This document shows, piece after piece, positions 1 through 8,699 of a stretch of 64,000 nucleotides of DNA. Under the pieces are notes generated by a model. The model saw nothing but the letters and a program-made list of their open reading frames with translations, was not told the DNA's origin and ran no database searches. The first letter of the stretch is position 1, and each line of letters begins with the position of its first letter. The DNA comes from DUPQ01 sp964563155 (GTDB taxonomy: Bacteria > Bacillota > Clostridia > DUPQ01): NCBI GenBank assembly GCA_964563155.1, contig CAZLVL010000007.1:53943-117942 (forward strand). Direction: 5' to 3'. The translations under genes and the position numbers were made by a program.

Positions 1-1144
1 CCAAGCAGACTCTATCAGTGTCCACATCTGTCACAATCTCACTATAGGTGCCAAAGCCACCATCAGAGAATAAAAGATAATAGTCTTTACCAACTTCAAT
101 TCTTTCAGGATTTATGAGGGTTTTTTCTACTTGGTAATCTGCCCAATGATAGGTGTAGGTATAATCTACAAAGGGAAGATAAGCAATTATTTTATCAGGG
201 TTGTCATAATCTGCCTGGGTTAGGTAGGGTTTGTTGTAATAGCCTAGATAGCCTTCTGCAACAAAGGTATCATAAGCATCTAAGGGTATAACTTCATTTT
301 CTCTACCCATGGACTTCATTAGCTCTACATAGCCATAATAGGCGCCTAGAGGGGTCCAGTGGTGGTCTGTTCTGTAATAGATATATTCGTTTACATGCTC
401 TACCATGGATCTTAAGACATTTACATTTTTAACCCTAGGGTCAATCATATTGTTTATTTGAGCTATATTTGCAGCCTTAGAGGCTAGAAAGTCATATTTA
501 GTTAAAGCTAAGTAGGTAGACCTAGAAGGAGCTAGCATGCTGTAGACCTCCATGTCATCTCCAGCCATTTCTTTTACCTTGTTTATATAATTAGCATAGT
601 TTTCATAATCATCTTCACTATATTCATCTAGTTTAAAGGTTTCTCCATCTATAGTTATATACATACCGGTTGCAGCACCATAAGCTTCTTGTTCTGGCTC
701 TTCAGGTGGTTCTGGTTTTGTTGTCTGGGTTGGGCTTGGCTCTGGGCTAGGACTTGTGGTTTCTAAAGGTCCTAGGCTTTGGCTAGGGCTTTCACTGGGC
801 TTTGTACTTGGGCTGGGTTTCTTGCTAGCTTGTGGGGTAGGGGAAGGTTTGTTTCCAACTATTACTATGGATATATCATTTTTATTTGAACCAAAGTGTT
901 TTTTAGCTTCAATATTCCATTTTATTAAAGATTCTCTATGTAAGATGGTATCTGAATAGTAGTTGTTCCAATCTTTAAAATATTGGCCTGATAAAAGAGC
1001 CTGGCTAGTAAAAATTGGCTTTTTAGCTAGGTTCCTGTTTTCTTGTAAAGAAATAGTTGGCTTGTTGGGATTTAATAGATTTGCTATTCCATATAGGGCT
1101 ATAAAGAATAAAAAAACTAGTGTTGCTAAATTAAACTTTCTCAT
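1..1144 (-). CDS. DHHW-family protein, partial (C-terminus beyond window)
   Basis: The gene runs off the left edge of the window; about 381 codons are present. It starts at ATG 1144 behind an AAAGAGG Shine-Dalgarno site. The N-terminus has one membrane segment (about residues 6-24), consistent with an anchored extracytoplasmic protein. A Pro/Ser/Thr-rich linker at about residues 100-155 joins it to the main domain. That domain contains the motif TDHHWTPLGAYYGY, the hallmark of DHHW proteins, which are related to the AlgJ/AlgX-like SGNH group linked to O-acetylation of exported polysaccharides. Acetylation is inferred from the family. No MBOAT partner is visible here, although one could lie further left. 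The gene is divergent from the heparinase-like gene. Confidence 0.8.
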   Translation of the reverse strand, partial: MRKFNLATLVFLFFIALYGIANLLNPNKPTISLQENRNLAKKPIFTSQALLSGQYFKDWNNYYSDTILHRESLIKWNIEAKKHFGSNKNDISIVIVGNKPSPTPQASKKPSPSTKPSESPSQSLGPLETTSPSPEPSPTQTTKPEPPEEPEQEAYGAATGMYITIDGETFKLDEYSEDDYENYANYINKVKEMAGDDMEVYSMLAPSRSTYLALTKYDFLASKAANIAQINNMIDPRVKNVNVLRSMVEHVNEYIYYRTDHHWTPLGAYYGYVELMKSMGRENEVIPLDAYDTFVAEGYLGYYNKPYLTQADYDNPDKIIAYLPFVDYTYTYHWADYQVEKTLINPERIEVGKDYYLLFSDGGFGTYSEIVTDVDTDRVCL

Positions 1145-1307
1145 CAAATACCTCTTTCTTTCCCTAATGAAATATATCATAAATAGATGATTAAACCAAG
1201 GTAGCTTCAAAAGTTATATAAGATAAGTTTATGTTTGCAAGTCTATTTTCCTCTTTATTTCTGCACAAGTGTTATAATGTCTTTGATATATTTAAGGAGG
1301 CCATATT

Positions 1308-4289
1308 ATGACTTTTCCCCATTTATTTGCTAACAAAGAGAAACTAGATAAAATACGTGAAGATATAAAAAAATATGATTGGTATGAGAAATCCTTTTTA
1401 CGCATCCAGAAAATAAGTGATGAGATGATAGAAAAGGGTTTTTTTGTACCTGATAAAAAGGGCTATGTTTTTAATGAAGCTTGTAGGGCCCATAATGTAA
1501 ACCTCGTTTTTGACCCCTATGATAAGGACTCTTTTGTGTGTCCTGTATGTAGGGTCAATTTTAAGGATGAACCCTATAGAAGGGCTTGGATAAACATTTA
1601 TCATTCCTGGCTATCTCAAATGATAATCTACTTGGGAATCTCTTATCAAATGACCTTTGATGACAAGTATGCTGATGCAGGTAGAAAGATAATATTGGGC
1701 TATGTTGAAAAGTATCCCAATTACCCCAATAGAGATAATGAGATTGGAACTACTAAATTGTCTCAATCTACCTTTGTAGAGTCCATATGGTTAACCCACC
1801 TTTGCTGTGGCTATGACCTTTTAAACCAATCTTCAGTTTTTTCTGACCAGGATAGAAAAGAAGCTCTAGATCTATTTATCCAATCAGCTAAGACCATTTA
1901 TGACTATGATGAAAGATGGAATAATAGACAGGCCTTTAACAATTCAGGGATGTGTGCAGCTGCTATCTTAAATGGAGATAGAAAGCTTTTAGACTATGTC
2001 CTAAATGGACCTCATGGTTTTGTAAAGCATATGGAAAACTCCCTATTAGAAGATGGCCTTTGGTATGAGGGGGATAATTATCATTTTGCAACCCTACCCT
2101 CTATAGTAAACATCGCCCAAATGTGCTTGTTCAATGGTATCGATTTATACAATAGAAGCTTTAATGGAAAGAGCATAAAAGATATGTTTTATGGCCCCCT
2201 CTTATCCTTGCAACCTGATGGAACCTTTCCATCTAGAAAGGACTCTCCCTATGCAAATTCTGCATCCAATAGGTGGTATGCAGGACTATATGAAATAGCC
2301 TATAGCAGATATCAGGATAAAGAGCTTTCTGACTTTTTAAATTTCATATACAAGACACCTCCAGTGGATGCGAAAAAGATTACCAGTGCCGCTGGTATTA
2401 TGGATGTTTTAGCCCCTGGTATTTCTTCTTTAGAATCTATGGACTGGAGAGGGTTTTTAAGTGTGGACCCTGAAAGGTCATCTGATATGGGACTACCAGT
2501 AACCGACTCAGTTAATATGAAAGGAACTGGTCTAGCGGTACTAAGAAGAGATGACTCTTATGCTAGTGTAGACTATGGCCACTATGGTGGAGGCCATGGT
2601 CATCCTGACAGACTGGCTGTTACCTGCTTTTTAAAGGGAAAAAGATGGTTTTCCGACTATGGAACCGGCAACTACTATTTAGACCACTTAAGATATTATA
2701 GAAGTAGTCTAGGACACAACACAGTAGTACAAGATGGAAAAAGACAAGCTGTTGTTTCTGGTGAGTATGAATTCTTTTACAAGGGACAAGCATTTGATGC
2801 TACAAGAGCCTATGTAAAAGACATTTATCCTAAAACAGATGGTAGAAGGACCTTAGCCCTATTTGAGGATTCTCTTCTTTTTGATTTTGTAGAAATTGAA
2901 TCTAATACTAAACATACCTATCATCAAGTCTTTCATTCTTTTGGAAAACTTAATGATGATGACTATGGAGATAGCCTATTGGAAATAGATGAAGAGGGCT
3001 ATGACTTTTTAAGAAATGTTAAGAGTAAAAAGGTAGAAGCAAATAGGATAAATATTTTTACAGATAAGAATGCTAGTTTGTATATGTATTCTTCTTCTAA
3101 AGCTCCTTTTGTTCAACACTCTGCCATGGCTTATGGACCACCAAAAGAAATTCCTAAGCTCTTTCCTAAATTGATTATGGAAAAGCGGGATAAATTAGTT
3201 GTTTTTGCCAATTTATATGAGCATGTTGATAAGGATAATAAAAGAAAGGTTAAGTCTTTAGACTATATAGATGACTATAACTACAAGATTACTTTTTATA
3301 ACAAAGAAGATATATACATAGATTTATCTCAAGGAATTGAGGTTAAATACTTTAAAGATGGAAAGCTTGTAGTTGAATCCCAAAAGGTGGAAGTGCAAGA
3401 AGAGATAAATCTAGGAGTAGAATACCAAACTTGGATAGACTATAACACAGGTTCAGATAAGCAGTTTTGTGTAGAGGTTACCAACAGGGATTCAAATCAT
3501 ATCTATGCTGAAATTATGGGAAGAGACATCCTTTTATCCCCTAAGGAGTCTAAGATATTTAGATATTCAACCAATCATAGAAATATCCAGATTGATAAGG
3601 GTTATTTAAAAGCTTACTACAGTGAGACTGAAAAACCTTTTGAGAAAAAGATAATTGATGTCTTTAAGTATGATGGCTTTGGGCCCATTAACGAAGTAAG
3701 CTTGAAGGAGAATATTGTTATAGACCAAGAATCTCAAATAGCTAGGGCAGAAAGAAGATGGGAAGGCAAGTCGGATATTTCAGCAAAAGGCAGTATCTTT
3801 ATGCCAAATGAAGACTCAATTGCCCTTGTATTAAAGGTAGAAGATGACACTGTAATGTTTGATGGGGGAAAGTATAACTATGACAATGACTCTATTGAAG
3901 TCTTTTTTGACAGAAGAGATGAATTGTATAGAAATGCCAAGGATCTTAATCCTCAAACCTATGCCATGCTCTTAAAGGGCGGAAGCTCAGGTAATGTTTC
4001 CAAGGTTGTACCTATAAGTAAAAATATTGAAGATATAACTGCTATATCATTGACCATGAACCAAAGGGAAAATGGCTATGATGTGGCCATGGTTCTACCT
4101 TTTGACTGTATTGGTGGAAAACCAGAAAAAAATGATATCTGGGGTTTTGATATAATTGTTTCTGATAGAGATAGCGGGGTAAGAAGAGAGTTTATGGCAT
4201 ATTTATCCCCAGCTTTAGAAGGTGAAAGGGTATATATGAGGGGAGAGGATTCCCACAGCCCTCAAAGATTTGTACTTTTAAGATTTTAA
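1308..4289 (+). CDS. Heparinase II/III-like polysaccharide lyase with C-terminal CBM9/DOMON-like domain
   Basis: A 993-residue protein starting at ATG behind AAGGAGG with 7-nt spacing. Residues about 80-350 look like the alpha/alpha toroid of heparinase II/III-type lyases (NNRQAFNNSG near 205-214, EDGLWYEGDNYHF near 248-260). The beta-sandwich part begins near 400 with GGGHGHPDRL at 427-436, the typical heparinase_II_III signature. A CPVC pair sits at 78-81. The last 180 residues or so (from about 810) resemble a CBM9/DOMON-type sugar-binding sandwich, with DSIEVFFDRRDE as the tell-tale stretch. No signal peptide is visible, so a cytoplasmic oligosaccharide lyase is inferred. The substrate is not deducible. 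It lies 10 nt upstream of the sialidase-like gene and is probably co-transcribed with it. Confidence 0.8.
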   Translation: MTFPHLFANKEKLDKIREDIKKYDWYEKSFLRIQKISDEMIEKGFFVPDKKGYVFNEACRAHNVNLVFDPYDKDSFVCPVCRVNFKDEPYRRAWINIYHSWLSQMIIYLGISYQMTFDDKYADAGRKIILGYVEKYPNYPNRDNEIGTTKLSQSTFVESIWLTHLCCGYDLLNQSSVFSDQDRKEALDLFIQSAKTIYDYDERWNNRQAFNNSGMCAAAILNGDRKLLDYVLNGPHGFVKHMENSLLEDGLWYEGDNYHFATLPSIVNIAQMCLFNGIDLYNRSFNGKSIKDMFYGPLLSLQPDGTFPSRKDSPYANSASNRWYAGLYEIAYSRYQDKELSDFLNFIYKTPPVDAKKITSAAGIMDVLAPGISSLESMDWRGFLSVDPERSSDMGLPVTDSVNMKGTGLAVLRRDDSYASVDYGHYGGGHGHPDRLAVTCFLKGKRWFSDYGTGNYYLDHLRYYRSSLGHNTVVQDGKRQAVVSGEYEFFYKGQAFDATRAYVKDIYPKTDGRRTLALFEDSLLFDFVEIESNTKHTYHQVFHSFGKLNDDDYGDSLLEIDEEGYDFLRNVKSKKVEANRINIFTDKNASLYMYSSSKAPFVQHSAMAYGPPKEIPKLFPKLIMEKRDKLVVFANLYEHVDKDNKRKVKSLDYIDDYNYKITFYNKEDIYIDLSQGIEVKYFKDGKLVVESQKVEVQEEINLGVEYQTWIDYNTGSDKQFCVEVTNRDSNHIYAEIMGRDILLSPKESKIFRYSTNHRNIQIDKGYLKAYYSETEKPFEKKIIDVFKYDGFGPINEVSLKENIVIDQESQIARAERRWEGKSDISAKGSIFMPNEDSIALVLKVEDDTVMFDGGKYNYDNDSIEVFFDRRDELYRNAKDLNPQTYAMLLKGGSSGNVSKVVPISKNIEDITAISLTMNQRENGYDVAMVLPFDCIGGKPEKNDIWGFDIIVSDRDSGVRREFMAYLSPALEGERVYMRGEDSHSPQRFVLLRF

Positions 4290-4299
4290 GGAGACCAAG

Positions 4300-5517
4300 A
4301 TGAAATTAATAGACAAGAAGGATAAGTATCTAGACCACAAAAACTACTATGTGTTAGGACCATCAGTAGTCTATTGTCCCAATAGTGATGACATGCTTTT
4401 AAATGCTGACCTTTTTGACAACTCTGATAGCAACACAGGTTCCATGCTTTGGAGATCTTTAGATAAGGGTCTTACCTGGCAAGAAGAGGACTTAATTGAA
4501 AAATCCCATGTCTATGATTTTAAAAACTCCAAGGTTAAAAACGGCTATGGTGCCCTTTATACTGATCATAAGGCTAAAGTTATTATGTATTTTGCCAATG
4601 AAACCTACTGGGTGGAAAACAAACTGGATTCAGTTTGGTTTATGAGAAAACTCTATTACAGACTTTCTTTTGACCAAGGTCATACTTGGACTGATAAAAA
4701 ATATGTGATTCAAAAGGGTGATAAATATAATTCTATAGACTTTTTAAGAGATGGCTCCTTTGGTAAAAACATGGTAGCCAGTGTCAGCCCATATATTGTA
4801 AGGACCCTTGATGATAGTCTTTTAATAAGTGTACAAGTTCAAATGTTAAATGAAGATGGTAGCCTATATAATCCTACCACCATGGGCTATATGAAGGCAG
4901 GTGCCCTTAGAGCCAGCTGGAATAAGGATAAATTGGAGTATGACTTTGAGATAGACTCCTATGTTACAGTAGATCCCAAGTTTTCCACTAGAGGCCTTTA
5001 TGAGCCAGCCTTTGGCTACATAGATAATAATAACCTAATCATGCTTATGAGAAACAGTAACTATACTAAAGATAAAGATATCTTAGGAGTAAAGTATTTT
5101 AGTATTTCTAAAGACCAAGGGAAAAATTGGACTAAGCCTGAGATGCTTAAGTATGATGATGACAAACTAGTTTATTCCTCTTCTTGTATTCCTAAACTTT
5201 TAAATCACTCCAATGGTAACCTATACTTTATTGGTGTAATAAATGAAGATAATCCTAAGGGTAATCTTCCCAGATACCCCCTAGTCATTGCCCAAGTAGA
5301 TAAAAAGACTTGTAGAATAATAAAAGATAAGATGCTTGTTATTGATGACAAAAGAGAAAACCACATAATAAAAGAAGGTATAAAAAATGTGGTTGACTAT
5401 TCAAATCATGGAATTTATGAGGATAAGTTTACTAAAAGAATTATTGTCTTAGCCCCCTATAGAGAGGACCTTTCTAATTACAAGTCCTACCTTAATAGGT
5501 ATGAAATAGAGGTGTGA
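4300..5517 (+). CDS. BNR/Asp-box sialidase-like glycosidase
   Basis: A 405-residue protein with an AAGGAG site before the ATG, 10 nt after the heparinase-like stop. Three Asp-box repeats can be read: SLDKGLTW, SFDQGHTW and SISKDQGKNW. They are spread along the chain as in six-bladed sialidase propellers (GH33-like/BNR families). There is no signal peptide or membrane segment. Asp boxes are structural rather than catalytic, and I did not find an unmistakable arginine triad, so true sialidase activity is uncertain. It may cleave or bind another sugar. The pairing with a lyase and the convergent GH38 gene argue for a glycan degradation function. Confidence 0.72.
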   Translation: MKLIDKKDKYLDHKNYYVLGPSVVYCPNSDDMLLNADLFDNSDSNTGSMLWRSLDKGLTWQEEDLIEKSHVYDFKNSKVKNGYGALYTDHKAKVIMYFANETYWVENKLDSVWFMRKLYYRLSFDQGHTWTDKKYVIQKGDKYNSIDFLRDGSFGKNMVASVSPYIVRTLDDSLLISVQVQMLNEDGSLYNPTTMGYMKAGALRASWNKDKLEYDFEIDSYVTVDPKFSTRGLYEPAFGYIDNNNLIMLMRNSNYTKDKDILGVKYFSISKDQGKNWTKPEMLKYDDDKLVYSSSCIPKLLNHSNGNLYFIGVINEDNPKGNLPRYPLVIAQVDKKTCRIIKDKMLVIDDKRENHIIKEGIKNVVDYSNHGIYEDKFTKRIIVLAPYREDLSNYKSYLNRYEIEV

Positions 5518-5566
5518 AAGAAGAAAATTAAAAGAATCTAAAAGAATCTAAAATAACCTAAAATAT

Positions 5567-5607
5567 AACCCCCATAACTTGAATTAAATCAAACTTTTGG
5601 GGGTTTT
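5567..5607. terminator. Bidirectional terminator between convergent genes
   Basis: AACCCCC (5567-5573) pairs with GGGGGTT (5599-5605), followed by TTTTATT on the plus strand and by a T-rich tail on the minus strand. It sits between the sialidase-like stop and the GH38 stop and can serve both convergent genes. The loop is long (about 25 nt), so strength is uncertain. Confidence 0.6.
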
Positions 5608-5656
5608 ATTGTGATAAAAAATTTCTTAGACTAAAAGGTTATAAATCTGAAATTTG

Positions 5657-8482
5657 TTAGTCTTCCAACTCAATCAAAAGACTCACAGTATTATATGCTT
5701 CAACTTCTAGGCTAAAGGTTTTTTCTTTAATGGTTATAGGGCTGGTATATGAAGGATAAGCATCTTTTTCATCTGGCTTAACCATTTTAATAGACTTAAT
5801 ATCCTTAGTAAATTTAGCCTCAAACCTACTTCTGTTGCCATTACTTTCATAAAGTCTTAAGATTAAAGCCTTGTCATTATCCTCAGCTAGTTTTAAGGCT
5901 GAAATCACACAGCTTGTGTCTTGGTTAATCTCTACTAAGCTTTGAGTTAGGGGAAGGTGTCCTTTTTCTGGTCTTACAGAAATCGTGCTTAAAGGATGTG
6001 ATATGGTGCTAGCTTCATCTATTAGTTTTTTGTTGTTATTTTGGTCAGCTGTTAAACTTAAAGCAAATTTCACCTTATGCATATGAATTTCAGGATGAGG
6101 ATCTGGCTCATAGGTGCCTCTAATAAGGGTGAGGGCAATAGAGTTCTTATAGGTTCTGTAGCCATACTTTGAATCACTGTAAAGCATTAGAGATTTTTCA
6201 TTTAAGTTATCATTGTTAGCTAAAACAAAGCCGGTTGAGGGCCTATCATCATTGGCCTCTTCTCTTTCTAAAACACCTAGGGGAACCTGATATTTATATG
6301 TCTTTGTAGAGTAGTTAAAAGGAAGGATAAAGTTAAGTTGGGGTACTCTATCTCCTCTTATACCAAACTCCTTCCAATCACAAACTAGGTCATAGACTAA
6401 AGAATTTGAGTGTTTGTCTAAATATATAGTTACCTTTATTTGGGAGTTTCTAAAATCACAGGTATAGGTTAAACTTTGCCTGATTAAATTGGGTCCAGCC
6501 TCGTAGTCAACAAGTTTAGCATTTTTACTTAAATTCTCAATATTTATATACTTACTTACAATCCAAGAGGTCCTTCTTCTAATGGTAGCCTCTTCAATTA
6601 ATCTAAAGGTTCCAGGTCCAGCTTCCTTTGAGATAAAGTCCTTGTTGGTCTTTTTATCTACAAGAGACTCTAAAGAAAAGTCTACTGGTGAAAAACTAGC
6701 TTTTATGCTCTTGTTTTCTAGAACAAAGCTAGCAGGTATGGACATTCTTTCAAAGACATAGTTTTCATACTCAATAACCTGGTCTCTTACAGATTTTAAG
6801 ATATATGTACTATAGCCCATGGCAGGTACATCCACATCAAAAAGTATCTTGTAATGGAATTGTACATCCCAGCCTTGGTAAGGCTCTTTAGTTACTAACT
6901 GATGAGATATTTCTTTCATTGTATGGTCATAGACCTTTATGGATTTCAAGTCATATTCCCAGTTCCATAGCTCAATCTCACAAACTTCTTTTCTATCAAA
7001 AAAGCTGGGATTAAAGACAGTAAAGATTCTGGTGGGACCTCTTCCTCTACAAATTTGGCTAACCTTAAAGTCCATTACTCCAGAGCCTGTACCAGCTCCC
7101 TCTGATGTGGTTAAGGCCTCTTCATCTTTTGCCAATACATAGTCTTTTAGGTCTAGGTTGGCAGCAATCTTATTCATAGCCATATTTCTATATACATTTC
7201 CTGCAGCAAAGGCTGTATGGTATTCTCCTAAAGCATGCTCTATGGTTTCAGAGCTACCTGTTCCAGGTAGGATATCATGGAATTGATTAAAGAGAACTCT
7301 TTGCCAGGCATCTTCAAATATGTGGTAAGGGTAGACCATGTAATTGTCTATAGAGGCTAAAGAGCTTAAGGCTTCTGCTTCATATAATAGGGATTCTGAG
7401 AACTTATTGCCTTTTTTAATCTTAGATTGACTGGTATAGCAACCAGTAAAGATAAAGTTTAGTTCGTGGTCCACTGTAGGTAGGGTAGATGAGATTTTTT
7501 CTAATGTTGCAAAAAACTCCCTATAGGAAGAAAACTTAATGTTAGGCCATAGGGGCCAGGTTTGCATGTCTAAAAGTCTTTCTATATCTCTTCTGGAAGG
7601 TCCACCTCCGTGGTCTCCCACACCATAGACATAAAGCATAGAATCTGTCTTTACCTTGTGGGTAAAAGCAGGGATTTTTAGTGCAGGTTCTGTGGTAACC
7701 CTAGAATTATAGTAGGAGGCATCGTTGTAAACAAGTATGCTTTTTCCAGATGGAGCCATCCATTTATATGCCATATGTTGGGTAAAACCCCTGGTATGAT
7801 AATAGTATTTAACTCCAGTTTGGCTTAATATTTCAGGAACAAAGCCAGAGTGGCCAAAGGTGTCTGGTTCATAGTCCATATCAAAAAAGTCATAGTCTAA
7901 ATCAAAAAGTTCTGAAAGATATTTTTTTGCATATAGTAGTTGTCTAACATGGCTTTCTGAGCCTGCCAAGTTTTTATCTCCTTCTACCCAAGTAGTAGCT
8001 GTTACTTCCCATCTGCCTTCTTTTACATACTTTTTAATCTCTTCTAGCATTTTGGGGTCATACTTTTCTACCATCTGGTATACAGAGGCTTGAGATTGAG
8101 AAAACCTGAACTCTGGATACTCCTTTAAAAGGTTTAGCATAGTCTTAAAGGTATCTAAAACAACCATAACTGTTTCATCATACCTCCATTGCCAGTTCAT
8201 ATCTATATGGGCATGAGCAATACACATAAGAGTATATTTTTTCAGTTCACCCCTTATAGATTCCAGGCTCTTTTCACATTCTAAAGCAACATCTTTACTT
8301 ATCATTCCTTCTTCTTTTTGTTTGTCTAGTAAGAAGTCTATTGCCTTATCCAAAATATCCTTTATTCCTACCTGGTGGTAGTATTCTATGCCATAAGCAA
8401 ATTCTACTTGAGAGACAATTCTGTCTGTCCAGTATCCCTTTTCTTTTAAGGCTGTAAGGTCTTTTAATTTAGAAAAATTCAT
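5657..8482 (-). CDS. GH38 family alpha-mannosidase
   Basis: I place the start at ATG 8482 (941 aa), which has GGAGG and AGGAA upstream. An in-frame TTG at 8518 would add 12 residues but lacks a site. The GH38 N-terminal domain is clear: AHAHIDMNWQWR with zinc ligands H92 and D94, and YEPDTFGHSG, whose D207 corresponds to the catalytic nucleophile. Length and order (N domain, middle helices, C-terminal beta domains) match bacterial and class II alpha-mannosidases. No signal peptide is seen, so it probably trims imported mannose-containing oligosaccharides. It is convergent with the sialidase-like gene. Confidence 0.93.
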   Translation of the reverse strand: MNFSKLKDLTALKEKGYWTDRIVSQVEFAYGIEYYHQVGIKDILDKAIDFLLDKQKEEGMISKDVALECEKSLESIRGELKKYTLMCIAHAHIDMNWQWRYDETVMVVLDTFKTMLNLLKEYPEFRFSQSQASVYQMVEKYDPKMLEEIKKYVKEGRWEVTATTWVEGDKNLAGSESHVRQLLYAKKYLSELFDLDYDFFDMDYEPDTFGHSGFVPEILSQTGVKYYYHTRGFTQHMAYKWMAPSGKSILVYNDASYYNSRVTTEPALKIPAFTHKVKTDSMLYVYGVGDHGGGPSRRDIERLLDMQTWPLWPNIKFSSYREFFATLEKISSTLPTVDHELNFIFTGCYTSQSKIKKGNKFSESLLYEAEALSSLASIDNYMVYPYHIFEDAWQRVLFNQFHDILPGTGSSETIEHALGEYHTAFAAGNVYRNMAMNKIAANLDLKDYVLAKDEEALTTSEGAGTGSGVMDFKVSQICRGRGPTRIFTVFNPSFFDRKEVCEIELWNWEYDLKSIKVYDHTMKEISHQLVTKEPYQGWDVQFHYKILFDVDVPAMGYSTYILKSVRDQVIEYENYVFERMSIPASFVLENKSIKASFSPVDFSLESLVDKKTNKDFISKEAGPGTFRLIEEATIRRRTSWIVSKYINIENLSKNAKLVDYEAGPNLIRQSLTYTCDFRNSQIKVTIYLDKHSNSLVYDLVCDWKEFGIRGDRVPQLNFILPFNYSTKTYKYQVPLGVLEREEANDDRPSTGFVLANNDNLNEKSLMLYSDSKYGYRTYKNSIALTLIRGTYEPDPHPEIHMHKVKFALSLTADQNNNKKLIDEASTISHPLSTISVRPEKGHLPLTQSLVEINQDTSCVISALKLAEDNDKALILRLYESNGNRSRFEAKFTKDIKSIKMVKPDEKDAYPSYTSPITIKEKTFSLEVEAYNTVSLLIELED

Positions 8483-8611
8483 TTCCTTTTTTGCCCTCCA
8501 TAAATTTTTTTCATGCAAGTATAATTATATAGTAATCCTAAGATGGTCTCAAGAAGAATGGTAAGGAAAGTTCTTGGAAAAAGAATGAGAAAAAAGAAGA
8601 TATGAATAATG

Positions 8612-8637
8612 AAAAAGGTCCATATAGGACCTTTTTT
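8612..8637 (-). terminator. Intrinsic terminator after the XRE-ADPRH gene
   Basis: AAAAGGTCC at 8613-8621 pairs with GGACCTTTT at 8627-8635 around a 5-nt loop. Read on the minus strand it ends in TTTTT and lies about 60 nt beyond the stop of the gene at 8700. The plus-strand reading also ends in T residues, so it may work both ways. Confidence 0.75.
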
Positions 8638-8699
8638 ATAAATACAACTCAAATCTTCATTATCAAACTATATTAATATTTTGTATATATATACCACTA

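Noticed and set aside
756..1190. Two plus-strand frames at the left end
   Set aside because: They lie antisense to the partial DHHW gene, which has a ribosome site, a membrane segment and the DHHW motif.
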